From NCBI RefSeq assembly GCF_001436455.1, contig NZ_AYYU01000017.1, positions 1 to 32,081 of the forward strand: a stretch of 32,081 bases of DNA, given 5' to 3'. Both the position numbers and the translations under genes were made by a program. Below, piece by piece: positions 8,543 through 16,594 of this stretch. A model generated the notes under the pieces. It did no database searches. It was not told the origin of the DNA and worked only from the letters and a program-made list of their open reading frames with translations. Origin of the DNA: Lactobacillus jensenii DSM 20557 (GTDB lineage Bacteria > Bacillota > Bacilli > Lactobacillales > Lactobacillaceae). Positions within the stretch are counted from its first letter, which is position 1. The number at the start of each line of letters is the position of its first letter.

Positions 8543-9837
8543 TGATTGAAAGATATACTCGCCCTGAAATGGGGAAAATTTGGACAGATCAAAATAAATA
8601 TCAAGCTTGGCTGGAAGTAGAAATTGCAGCAACTAATGCTTGGAGTGAAGTGGGCGAAGTCCCAGCAGAAGATGCTGAAAAAATCCGCCAAAATGCTAGT
8701 TTTACAGCAGAGCGTGTGGCTGAACTGGAAGCAGTAACTCATCATGATGTGGTTGCATTTACGAGAACAGTCTCAGAAAGCCTAGGGACAGAAAAAAAGT
8801 GGGTTCACTTTGGCTTAACTTCAACTGATGTTGTTGATACTGCTCAAGGATACTTGTTAAAACAGGCTGATGAGATTTTACGCCAAGATTTAGCTATGGT
8901 GAAAAATACAATTGCTAAAAGAGCACTTGAGCACAAAAACACCGTAATGATGGGGAGAACCCATGGTGTACAAGCAGAACCTACAACTTTTGGCTTGAAG
9001 CTTGCGCGCTGGTACGCTGAAATTAAGCGTAATATTGACCGTTTTGAACATGCAGCTAGCGGAGTTGAGTCTGGTAAAATTTCTGGGGCTGTTGGTAATT
9101 TTGCTAATGTGCCACCAGAAGTTGAAACTAGCGTGTTAAAGCAATTAGGACTTAACCAGCAAGAAATTACTAGCCAAATTTTACCTAGAGACTTACATGC
9201 GGAATATCTTGCAAGCTTAGCCTTACTAGCAACTAGTATTGAAAATTGGGCAACTGAGATTCGATCACTTCAGCGCTCTGAAATTCATGAAGTTGAAGAA
9301 CACTTTAGAGCAGGCCAAAAAGGCTCAAGTGCCATGCCTCATAAGCGTAATCCAATTGGCTCAGAAAATTTATGTGGCTTAGCTCGGGTAGTGCGGGGAC
9401 ACATGATTACTGCCTATGAAAATGTCAGCTTATGGCATGAGCGCGATATTTCACATTCATCAGCTGAACGGATCATTTTACCGGATACGACAATTTTGCT
9501 TGATTATATGCTTAATCGCTTCAACCGCATCTTGGCAAACCTTGATGTTTTCCCAGAAACGATGCTGAAAAACATGAACAGAACTTATGGCTTAGTTTAT
9601 TCACAAAGACTACTTTTGAAGTTAATTGATGGAACTTCTTTATCAAGAGAAGCTGCTTATGATATGGTACAAAAATTAACTGCCAAGTCCTGGGATGAAC
9701 AAAAGCAGTTTAAAGATTTAGTCTTAAATAGCCCAGTTATGGACTATTTATCAAAAGCAGATGTTGAAGATGCCTTTGATTATCATTATTATTTAAAGCA
9801 TGTTGACGATATCTTTAAAAAGGTTGGCTTAGAATAA
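8542..9837 (+). CDS. purB: Adenylosuccinate lyase
   Basis: Splits adenylosuccinate to AMP and fumarate, and SAICAR to AICAR in de novo purine synthesis. A 431-residue member of the fumarase/aspartase superfamily. The signature loop GSSAMPHKRNP lies at about residues 260-270 and carries the catalytic Ser; HFGLTSTDVVDTA near 89-101 and GRTHGVQAEPTTFG near 137-150 hold the conserved histidines. The start overlaps the purA stop (TAATG). No other pur genes follow in this window: a strong terminator ends the operon. Only the late AMP branch is therefore encoded here. Confidence 0.97.
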   Translation: MIERYTRPEMGKIWTDQNKYQAWLEVEIAATNAWSEVGEVPAEDAEKIRQNASFTAERVAELEAVTHHDVVAFTRTVSESLGTEKKWVHFGLTSTDVVDTAQGYLLKQADEILRQDLAMVKNTIAKRALEHKNTVMMGRTHGVQAEPTTFGLKLARWYAEIKRNIDRFEHAASGVESGKISGAVGNFANVPPEVETSVLKQLGLNQQEITSQILPRDLHAEYLASLALLATSIENWATEIRSLQRSEIHEVEEHFRAGQKGSSAMPHKRNPIGSENLCGLARVVRGHMITAYENVSLWHERDISHSSAERIILPDTTILLDYMLNRFNRILANLDVFPETMLKNMNRTYGLVYSQRLLLKLIDGTSLSREAAYDMVQKLTAKSWDEQKQFKDLVLNSPVMDYLSKADVEDAFDYHYYLKHVDDIFKKVGLE

Positions 9838-9843
9838 AAAAAG

Positions 9844-9879
9844 ACCGTTAATTCATTTAAGTGAGTTAACGGTTTTTTT
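9844..9879. terminator. Terminator after purB, usable from both sides
   Basis: A 12-bp stem (ACCGTTAATTCA with TGAGTTAACGGT, one G-T pair) has a 6-base loop, seven T on the right and A-rich sequence on the left. It lies between the converging purB and gatD-like genes. Confidence 0.85.
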
Positions 9880-9881
9880 AT

Positions 9882-10568
9882 TTATTCAGTTACATTTTCT
9901 TGGTTTGCTAAGCGTTTTTGATGCCAGGTTAAAATCATTTCAACAATTGCATTAGCCACGTTAACATTTTTTAATAGAGGACCATGAGAGTATGAACCGA
10001 TGAAGTTACGGTAGCGTAAACCTTCTGCTTTATCTTGAGGGTTGTTACCATAACCTTCAATCATTCTACCTAAAGGATGTAACTTATCAGTATTATCAAA
10101 GTAAGTTTGGCCGGAATGATTTTCAAAAGCCACCACTTCTCCCCATTCAGTCATATACTTTGTGTCGCCAATCATACGCTTGTCTGATTTAAAGACGGTA
10201 TGAAGTGGGAAAATTCCTAATCCTTTAATAGTTACACCTGAATTAGTTTTGTAGTAGTCTCCCATGAATTGGTATCCACCACAAATGCAAAGCATTGGAT
10301 GTCCAGCATTAATATATTTTTCTAAAGTATCTTTATGGCGAGGAATGTCTTTCGCAACAACTGTTTGCTCGAAGTCTTGACCTCCGCCGAAAAAGACGAA
10401 ATCATAGTCAAAAGCATTAAATTCATCGCCTAAGGAAATATTGTCAACTTGTGTATCATAACCTTGACGTTTTAATAGGAAGCGTAAAATCTTAACATCG
10501 CCACTGTCGCCATAGGTATTCATCAAATCTTCGTATAAATATGCAATTTTGATTAATTTATCAGTCAT
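9882..10568 (-). CDS. gatD: GatD-like type 1 glutamine amidotransferase (CobB/CobQ family)
   Basis: In Gram-positive bacteria GatD supplies ammonia from glutamine to MurT, which amidates D-glutamate of lipid II to D-isoglutamine. This 228-residue protein has the GATase triad features: nucleophile Cys96 in CICGGYQ and His195 in GSYSHGPLL. The N-terminal YLYEDLMNTYGDSGD is characteristic of GatD. I prefer ATG 10568; a TTG in frame at 10598 would add ten residues without a good ribosome site. Odd point: MurT, usually encoded next to gatD, is not in this window. The gene follows a vitamin-kinase gene at 52 bases on the same strand. A cobyric-acid-synthase label would be misleading, since no cobalamin genes are near. 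Confidence 0.8.
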   Translation of the reverse strand: MTDKLIKIAYLYEDLMNTYGDSGDVKILRFLLKRQGYDTQVDNISLGDEFNAFDYDFVFFGGGQDFEQTVVAKDIPRHKDTLEKYINAGHPMLCICGGYQFMGDYYKTNSGVTIKGLGIFPLHTVFKSDKRMIGDTKYMTEWGEVVAFENHSGQTYFDNTDKLHPLGRMIEGYGNNPQDKAEGLRYRNFIGSYSHGPLLKNVNVANAIVEMILTWHQKRLANQENVTE

Positions 10569-10620
10569 TGTTACACTCTTTTCGCCAAAATTCTTCAATA
10601 TATAAGTATAACCTAAAATG

Positions 10621-11433
10621 TTAATTTAGTTTATCTTCTGCTGCCCAATGATTAATTGGCCCCCATTTTGAACCAACGATAATTGGATGAGAAATAGCTT
10701 CATAAGTAAAGTCTTTTGCTATTTTAACTGCATCGATTAAATTAGTTCCCTTAGCTAATTCAGCAGTAATAACAGCAGAAAGTGTGTCACCAGTACCATT
10801 AACCCGTTCAGTTTCGTAATATGGCTTGGTAAATTTATGGACTTGGCCATCTTCTGTTAATAAAATATCGACGACTTCGCTACTGTCACCAGTATGTTTT
10901 CCTTTCATTAAGACATTTTTTGCACCTAAGTCTTGCAACTTTTTCGCACCAACTAAAATTTCTGCTTCAGAGTCTAAGGGAAGTTCAGTTAGTTTTTTTT
11001 GTTCATAATAATTAGGAGTAATGATGTCAGCTAATGGTAATAGACGATTTAAAAAGGTTTGATAAGCATCATCATCTAATAAGCTGTTACCATGTTTAGT
11101 AATAATAACGGGGTCAATAACAACCTTACCCATATCATATTTTTCTATATTATCAGCTACACAATTAATAATTTCTTTATTAGCGAGCATTCCTGTTTTT
11201 AAAGCTTTAATTGAAAAATCATCATTTAAAACATCAAATTGCTTTTGAATAAAATCAACAGGCATAATTTGAGCAGCATAAATCCCAGTTGTGTTACCAG
11301 CAACAGCTGCGGTCATTAAGCCCATTCCATAAACTTTTCGGGCATAAAAAGCGTGTAAATCTGCTGGCATCCCAGCACTACCATCACTATCGTTGCCTGC
11401 GATGGTTAAGGCGATAATTTCTTTTTTTGACAT
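10621..11433 (-). CDS. ThiD/PdxK-type kinase (HMP or pyridoxine kinase)
   Basis: A 270-residue ribokinase-fold enzyme that phosphorylates hydroxymethylpyrimidine (thiamine route) or pyridoxine/pyridoxal (vitamin B6 salvage). Motifs: ALTIAGNDSDGSAGMPADL at the start, VIDPVIITKHG near 104-114, TPNYYEQKKL, and the anion-hole/catalytic motif GTGDTLSA near residues 214-221, whose Asp is the catalytic base. In lactobacilli this subfamily is often annotated as ThiD, while close Bacillus relatives act on pyridoxine; sequence alone does not decide. The ATG is preceded by AAAGGA. It is divergent from glpK, with 130 bases between them, and may share a transcript with the GatD-like gene downstream. Confidence 0.85.
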   Translation of the reverse strand: MSKKEIIALTIAGNDSDGSAGMPADLHAFYARKVYGMGLMTAAVAGNTTGIYAAQIMPVDFIQKQFDVLNDDFSIKALKTGMLANKEIINCVADNIEKYDMGKVVIDPVIITKHGNSLLDDDAYQTFLNRLLPLADIITPNYYEQKKLTELPLDSEAEILVGAKKLQDLGAKNVLMKGKHTGDSSEVVDILLTEDGQVHKFTKPYYETERVNGTGDTLSAVITAELAKGTNLIDAVKIAKDFTYEAISHPIIVGSKWGPINHWAAEDKLN

Positions 11434-11496
11434 AGTAATATCCTTTCATTTAAATAGAGTATAACTTAAAATAAAGCCAGCTTCTATCATATTAAC

Positions 11497-11548
11497 TTGT
11501 AAATTTACTAAAAAACTTTAAAATTCTAATAAGAGAAAACGCTTAAGT
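11497..11548 (+). promoter_or_regulatory. glpK promoter with a degenerate cre-like site
   Basis: TTGTAA (11497-11502) and TAAAAT (11519-11524), 16 bp apart, form a moderate promoter. Just downstream, minus-strand ACTTAAGCGTTTTCT (11548-11534) fits the CcpA cre pattern WTGNAANCGNWNNCW except for its TG positions. Catabolite control of glycerol kinase is common in Firmicutes, but this site is weak. Confidence 0.35.
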
Positions 11549-11563
11549 TTTAGGAGTGAAAAT

Positions 11564-13060
11564 ATGGTTGAATCATATATTATGGCGATTGACGAAGGTA
11601 CTACTTCTACCAGAGCTATTATTTTTAATCATGCTGGAGATAAAGTTTATGTAGCACAAAAAGAATTCCCACAATTATTTCCTGAACCAGGTTGGGTAGA
11701 GCATGATCCTGAACAGATTTGGAATGCTGTACAAACCACAGTAGCTTCAGCTTTCATCAATTCACAAATTCGGCCAGATCAGATAGCAGCAATTGGTATT
11801 ACTAATCAAAGAGAAACTACCGTAATTTGGGATAAGAAAACAGGTCGTCCTGTTTATAATGCTATTGTTTGGCAATCTCGCCAGACAACTTCTTTAGCCG
11901 AAGAACTAAAAAGCAAGGGTTATAGTGACTTAATCAAGGAAAAGACAGGTTTAATTATTGATCCATATTTTTCAGCTACTAAGATTCGTTGGATTTTAGA
12001 TCATATTGAAAATGGCCAGAAAAGAGCAGAAAGTGGAGATTTATTATTTGGCACAATTGATACTTGGTTAGTTTGGAAATTAACTAATGGTGCAGTGCAT
12101 GTGACGGATTATACCAATGCCTCCAGAACAATGCTTTTTAATATTCATGATTTAACATGGGATGAAGATATTTTAAGAATACTGAATATTCCTGAGCAGA
12201 TGCTACCAGAAGTTAAGAGCAATTCAGAAGTTTATGGGCAAACGACACCTTTTGAATTCTTTGGTGGTAGAGTGCCAATTGCTGGAATGGCTGGTGACCA
12301 ACAAGCTGCTTTATTTGGGCAATTAGCTTTAAAACCAGGAATGGTGAAAAACACTTATGGAACGGGTTCATTTATTGTGATGAATACCGGGACTAATCCT
12401 ACTAGTTCCAACAATAATTTATTAACAACAATTGCTTATAAAGTTAATGGACAAGTAGTCTATGCTTTAGAAGGTTCTGTTTTTGTTGCGGGTAGTGCAA
12501 TTCAGTGGTTGCGGGATTCAATTAAATTAATAAAAACTTCTCCTGAATCAGAACAAGCTGCTCGCAATTCTACCTCGGAAAACGAAGTTTATGTTGTACC
12601 GGCTTTTACGGGGTTAGGTGCGCCATATTGGGATGCGGAAGCACGTGGAGCAATTTTTGGGATAACGCGAGGCACAACAGATAATGATTTAATCAAGGCA
12701 ACGCTACAATCATTAGCTTATCAAACAAGGGATGTTGTAGATACTATGCAACATGATAGTGGTATTGCCATTCCTGCTTTAAGAGTAGATGGTGGTGCTT
12801 CTAATAATGATTATTTAATGCAATTTCAATCTGATATCTTAGGAACAAAGATTGAACGTGCTGCAACGCTAGAAACAACTGGATTAGGAGCAGCTTTTTT
12901 AGCTGGTTTAAGTGTTGGATATTGGCAAGACATTGATGAATTAAAGAAAATTGCAAAAATTGGGCAAACATTTAGCAGTGAAATGACAAATAGTGAGAGA
13001 GATAAATTATATGCTGGTTGGCAAAAAGCAGTTAAAGCCACCCAATTTTTTGCTCATTAG
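11564..13060 (+). CDS. glpK: Glycerol kinase
   Basis: ATP-dependent phosphorylation of glycerol to glycerol-3-phosphate in the cytoplasm, trapping glycerol for catabolism or lipid synthesis. It has 498 residues, the usual length. FGGY-family motifs: [10 protein letters not shown] at 10-19, [11 protein letters not shown] near 80-90, [14 protein letters not shown] near 240-253, and [13 protein letters not shown] plus [16 protein letters not shown]. The ATG follows TAGGAG. Unusual: in low-GC bacteria the loop before VPIAG normally holds a His (His232 in Enterococcus) phosphorylated by HPr of the PTS. The aligned residue here is Glu231 (TPFEFFGG). No glpF or glpD/glpO is adjacent; a phosphatase and a LacI regulator follow closely. 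Confidence 0.96.
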   Translation: MVESYIMAIDEGTTSTRAIIFNHAGDKVYVAQKEFPQLFPEPGWVEHDPEQIWNAVQTTVASAFINSQIRPDQIAAIGITNQRETTVIWDKKTGRPVYNAIVWQSRQTTSLAEELKSKGYSDLIKEKTGLIIDPYFSATKIRWILDHIENGQKRAESGDLLFGTIDTWLVWKLTNGAVHVTDYTNASRTMLFNIHDLTWDEDILRILNIPEQMLPEVKSNSEVYGQTTPFEFFGGRVPIAGMAGDQQAALFGQLALKPGMVKNTYGTGSFIVMNTGTNPTSSNNNLLTTIAYKVNGQVVYALEGSVFVAGSAIQWLRDSIKLIKTSPESEQAARNSTSENEVYVVPAFTGLGAPYWDAEARGAIFGITRGTTDNDLIKATLQSLAYQTRDVVDTMQHDSGIAIPALRVDGGASNNDYLMQFQSDILGTKIERAATLETTGLGAAFLAGLSVGYWQDIDELKKIAKIGQTFSSEMTNSERDKLYAGWQKAVKATQFFAH

Positions 13061-13073
13061 GAGTTTTTAGCTT

Positions 13074-13838
13074 ATGAAATTAATTAAATTGGAAGGTGCA
13101 ACTAATTTTCGCGATTTGGGTGGATATGTAGGACTAGGTAATAAAAAAGTCCGCTATGGTAAAATTTATCGTGCTGATTCATTGAGTTCTTTGTCACGTG
13201 TTGATATTAAAAAGTTAAATGAATTAAATATCGTTTATGACTGCGACTTGAGATCCCATTATGAACAAGAAATGGCACCTGATAAAGCATGGAAAGCAGA
13301 ATTTATAGATTGTCACTTATATGCTGAAAGCCCTGCAGAGCACGTAGATAAAGCAATTTTGACTAAATTAATAAAGAATATAAAGCCTATGGATAATTAT
13401 TTAGGCCAAATTTATCAAAAGGTTCTATTAAGTACACATGGCCAGAAGATTTTTAAAACTGTTTTTGAGAAACTGCTTACTTTAGAAAATGATCAGGCTT
13501 TGGTTTTTCACTGTTCTGCTGGAAAAGATCGAACAGGGATGATAGCAGCGCTAATTTTAATGGGATTAGGAGTTAGCGATGATGATATAACTCGTGACTA
13601 TTTGGTTACTAATCGTCTTTATCATTTCTCATATCAAAAAAATCAGCCAAGTGATGATGAGATGGCTAATTTAGTAGCAGAGATGAACTTAACCAAAGCT
13701 GATAGTGCAGGTATTAAAGGCATTACTGAAACTATCAGGATGGGCTGGGGAAGTTTTGATAACTTCTTTATTCATGTTCTTGGCTTTAGCAAAGATGATT
13801 TACAAGAAATAAGAACTAAATTCTTGGAGGCAAAATAA
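13074..13838 (+). CDS. Tyrosine/dual-specificity protein phosphatase (Y_phosphatase3 type)
   Basis: A 254-residue cytoplasmic phosphatase. The active-site P-loop HCSAGKDRTG spans 146-155, with nucleophile Cys147 and Arg153 (CX5R). The N-terminal NFRDLGGY (residues 11-18) is diagnostic of the group that includes Listeria LipA and mycobacterial PtpB-like enzymes. These can act on phosphotyrosine, and some on phosphoinositides or phosphoserine; the physiological substrate here is unknown. There is no signal peptide, unlike secreted virulence homologues. Its ribosome site (TAGGAG) overlaps the glpK stop codon, and its own stop overlaps the next ATG by one base (TAATG). It is therefore the middle gene of a glpK-phosphatase-regulator operon. 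Confidence 0.88.
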   Translation: MKLIKLEGATNFRDLGGYVGLGNKKVRYGKIYRADSLSSLSRVDIKKLNELNIVYDCDLRSHYEQEMAPDKAWKAEFIDCHLYAESPAEHVDKAILTKLIKNIKPMDNYLGQIYQKVLLSTHGQKIFKTVFEKLLTLENDQALVFHCSAGKDRTGMIAALILMGLGVSDDDITRDYLVTNRLYHFSYQKNQPSDDEMANLVAEMNLTKADSAGIKGITETIRMGWGSFDNFFIHVLGFSKDDLQEIRTKFLEAK

Positions 13839-14788
13839 TGGTAACTCTTTCTGACGTAGCTAAAGAAGCAAATGTTTCAAAAATGACGGTTTCACGGGCG
13901 ATTAACCATCCTGAGCAAGTTACGCCAGAATTATTGGCCTTAGTTGAAAAGGCAATGGCTAAATTAGACTATCATCCTAATTCAATTGCTCGAGCGCTAG
14001 TTAATAATCGAACTAACGTTATTAAGTTTGTTACTTTAGAAGATATTGATACAACTGAGCCGTACTATATGAATTTGTTGTTTGGTGTTGCACGCGGCTT
14101 AAAGGCAGATAGTTATGCAATTCAGTTAGTAACTGATATTGATCAAATTCAAAAAGGTAACGCTGACGGATATATTATTACTGGCGCGCGTGAATACAAT
14201 TATCCAATTTTTAATGAATTAAAGAAGCCATTTATCTTTTTTGGTGAAACTTCAAGCAATTTTGACTTTGTCGATACTGACAATCGTTATGGTACTTCAG
14301 TTGCGACTAAATATGCTTTAGAGCGCGGTTATCAAGATGCAGTCTTTATCGGGATTGACGTTAAAGAAGGTTTTGAGTATGCGCGTGAATATGGCTATTT
14401 GGCAAGTATGCAAGAACGCAATTTAGAACCCAAGATTTTTAGAACAGGGAATCACTCACATTTAGCTGAAAAGTTGATTGATGAGCAGATTGAAAATATT
14501 AAGCCGAATACCTGCTTTATTTGTGCTAGTGATCGCTTGGCAATTGGGGTATGTCGGGCTTTGTCACGTTTAAATAAGAAATTACCTGAAGATTATGGGG
14601 TAATTGGTTTTGATGGTGTGTTTTTAGATCAAGTTTCCAATCCACAATTAACCACAGTTAAGCAACAAATCTTTAAAATGGGCGATATGTTAGCACAATT
14701 GATTCTGGAGAAGATTAAGCAATCTGGTTCTGCGCAAGGGCAGACCTATGTGAAGCCGGAATTGGTTGTGCGTGGCACGACAAAGTAG
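13838..14788 (+). CDS. malR: LacI-family transcriptional regulator, probable maltose regulator MalR
   Basis: A 316-residue repressor/activator. The N-terminal helix-turn-helix (TLSDVAKEANVSKMTVSRAI, 3-22) and the hinge region with HPNSIARALVNNRT are classic LacI/GalR. The C-terminal part is a periplasmic-binding-protein-like sensor (GVIGFDGVFLDQVSNPQLTTV). It lies directly upstream of the maltodextrin operon but is separated from it by a terminator, and is coupled to the phosphatase gene by a one-base overlap. The three near-identical LacI-type operator candidates at 14885, 18299 and 18319 are its likely targets. The maltose role is inferred from position and those sites; the ligand cannot be read from sequence. 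No dedicated promoter is obvious, so expression may depend on the glpK promoter. Confidence 0.85.
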   Translation: MVTLSDVAKEANVSKMTVSRAINHPEQVTPELLALVEKAMAKLDYHPNSIARALVNNRTNVIKFVTLEDIDTTEPYYMNLLFGVARGLKADSYAIQLVTDIDQIQKGNADGYIITGAREYNYPIFNELKKPFIFFGETSSNFDFVDTDNRYGTSVATKYALERGYQDAVFIGIDVKEGFEYAREYGYLASMQERNLEPKIFRTGNHSHLAEKLIDEQIENIKPNTCFICASDRLAIGVCRALSRLNKKLPEDYGVIGFDGVFLDQVSNPQLTTVKQQIFKMGDMLAQLILEKIKQSGSAQGQTYVKPELVVRGTTK

Positions 14789-14842
14789 GGATAAAAGGAT
14801 AAGCTAAAAGATTTGATTAAAAAATCTAAAATAATACTCTTC

Positions 14843-14885
14843 AAAAGGGTGTCTAGTAAAAAAAACTAGGCACCCTTTTATTTTT
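14843..14885 (+). terminator. Terminator between malR and the maltodextrin operon
   Basis: A 15-bp stem (AAAAGGGTGTCTAGT with ACTAGGCACCCTTTT, one G-T pair) with a 7-A loop, followed by TTTTATTTTT-like sequence. It should insulate the sugar operon from glpK/malR transcription. Confidence 0.88.
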
Positions 14886-14899
14886 GATACCGATAACAA
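14885..14899. promoter_or_regulatory. LacI-type operator candidate 1 (MalR)
   Basis: TGATACCGATAACAA is an imperfect palindrome centred on a CG pair, as LacI-family sites are. It matches two sites upstream of malP at 13 of 15 positions or better. It lies just upstream of the cre site and promoter of the first maltodextrin gene. Confidence 0.7.
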
Positions 14900-14900
14900 C

Positions 14901-14929
14901 TGTAAGCGGTTACTTTGATTTGTTACACT
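14901..14929 (+). promoter_or_regulatory. cre site and probable promoter of the maltodextrin operon
   Basis: TGTAAGCGGTTACT (14901-14914) matches the CcpA cre consensus TGWAANCGNTNWCA at 13 of 14 positions. A -10 candidate TACACT (14924-14929) is 17 bp from TGTAAG, so the cre appears to cover the -35 region. This would give direct repression by CcpA on preferred sugars. The -35 match is poor, so exact promoter placement is uncertain. Confidence 0.7.
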
Positions 14930-14949
14930 AGCAACAGGAGGACACGCTT

Positions 14950-16593
14950 ATGAAAAAATGGTACGACGAAGCAATTATTTATCAAATTTATCCCAAGTCC
15001 TTTCAAGACAGTAATAACGATGGAATTGGGGACTTACAAGGAATTAAACAGCGAATTCCATACTTAAAAAGACTAGGAATTAACACCGTTTGGCTTAATC
15101 CGGTCTTTGTTTCGCCTCAAGTAGATAATGGCTATGATGTAGCTAATTATTTTGCAATTGATGAAAAGATGGGCACCATGGCTGATATGGAAGACTTAAT
15201 TTCAGCCCTTCATCAAAATGGTATCCGCATCATCATGGACTTTGTATTAAATCACACTTCTGATCAGCACCCCTGGTTTAAGGATGCAATTGCTAATCCT
15301 AAGAGTATTTATCGCGATTATTATCTCTTTGCTGGAGAAAATGGCCATCGGCCTAACAACTGGGGCAGCTTTTTTGGTGGTAGTGTTTGGGAGCCGGATC
15401 CCAAAACTGGTCAATTTTACTTCCACTTGTTTGATAAACACATGCCTGACTTAAATTGGAAAAATCCGGGCGTTCGTAAAGCGATGCTTGATATCGCAGA
15501 ATTTTGGCTTAAAAAAGGAATTGATGGGTTACGCTTAGATGCCTTTATCCATATTGCCAAGGCTGATTTTCGCCAAAATTATCCAGCCCCTGAAGGCCAA
15601 ATACCTGTAGCTGAGCCATTTTTTGCTAACTTGCCAGAAGTAGTTCATTATTTGCGGCCATTTTGCCAGCAAATTAAGCAAGATTATCCAGATTGCTTAT
15701 TATTAGGCGAAGCTGCTAGTGCCAATGTGAATTTAGCTGCTAATTATACTGATCCGGAAAATAATTTACTAGATGCTGCAATTACTTTCCGCTGCTTTAC
15801 TGAGGATGACAGTCAACTTGATTCAGCTATTCCAGCCAATTATCAAGTTAAGCCCTTTGACTTTGAAGCATTTAAGTTAACCCAAATGATTTGGGAGCAG
15901 ACTTTAGCAGGAATTTCAAAGCCAGTTCTTTACTGGAGCAATCATGATATGAGCCGTTTGCGGACGCGAATTGCTAAAAATGACCTGCAAGCTAAAAGTT
16001 TAGCCATGCTTCTATATTTAGAGCGAGGTATTCCAATTATTTATTATGGTGAAGAGTTAGGGCTTAAGAATTTAGCCTTCCAGCAATTGGACGACTTTAA
16101 AGATCAGACTGTTTTTGACTTTGCCAAAAAGGCAGAAAAGCAAGGATATAGTGAAGCTGAAATTTTAACGATGGTTTCGCAAACTCATAAAATGCCAGCT
16201 CGTGGAGTTATGCCTTGGAAAAAAGCAGAAAATTATGGCTTTAGTAAGCACCATCCTTGGCTAACTGGTAAAAAACAGGATGAGCATTTTGCGGAAGCTG
16301 AAATAGCTGATTCAGAGAGCTTTTTCAACTTTTATCGTCAGCTGATTGCGTTAAAGAAGACGCCATTATTTATGGAAGGTAGTTATTACCTTCACCCAAC
16401 TAGCAGTAAGAGCTTTATTTATCAGCGTGATTTGGGCGATGAAAGTGCCTTAGTGGTAGTTAACTTAACTAATAAACCATTAAAAGTAAAAACCAAATAT
16501 CAAAAAGTCATTTTGAGCAATGGCCAATATAGTTTAAATGACAATGAATTACAACTAGCACCATTTGCTGGTTTAGTTTTAGAAAGGAATTAA
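14950..16593 (+). CDS. Alpha-glucosidase, GH13 subfamily 31-like, probable alpha-1,4 preference
   Basis: A 547-residue intracellular glycoside hydrolase that removes glucose from the non-reducing end of malto-oligosaccharides. The (beta/alpha)8 motifs are complete: DFVLNH near 97-102, nucleophile Asp197 in GLRLDAF, acid/base Glu254 in LLGEAAS, and Asp333 in SNHDMSR. The residue after the nucleophile is Ala198. In GH13_31 enzymes Ala or Thr here goes with alpha-1,4 activity and Val with alpha-1,6, so this paralogue is predicted to be maltase-like, unlike the one at 22484. No signal peptide. ATG 14950 follows AGGAGG. It is the first gene after the operator/cre region and ends one base before the next ATG. 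Exact substrate range is inference. Confidence 0.88.
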   Translation: MKKWYDEAIIYQIYPKSFQDSNNDGIGDLQGIKQRIPYLKRLGINTVWLNPVFVSPQVDNGYDVANYFAIDEKMGTMADMEDLISALHQNGIRIIMDFVLNHTSDQHPWFKDAIANPKSIYRDYYLFAGENGHRPNNWGSFFGGSVWEPDPKTGQFYFHLFDKHMPDLNWKNPGVRKAMLDIAEFWLKKGIDGLRLDAFIHIAKADFRQNYPAPEGQIPVAEPFFANLPEVVHYLRPFCQQIKQDYPDCLLLGEAASANVNLAANYTDPENNLLDAAITFRCFTEDDSQLDSAIPANYQVKPFDFEAFKLTQMIWEQTLAGISKPVLYWSNHDMSRLRTRIAKNDLQAKSLAMLLYLERGIPIIYYGEELGLKNLAFQQLDDFKDQTVFDFAKKAEKQGYSEAEILTMVSQTHKMPARGVMPWKKAENYGFSKHHPWLTGKKQDEHFAEAEIADSESFFNFYRQLIALKKTPLFMEGSYYLHPTSSKSFIYQRDLGDESALVVVNLTNKPLKVKTKYQKVILSNGQYSLNDNELQLAPFAGLVLERN

Positions 16594-16594
16594 G

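Noticed and set aside
9882-10568. Cobyric acid synthase
   Set aside because: The length and the N-terminal YLYEDLMNTYGDSGD fit GatD, and no cobalamin genes are nearby.
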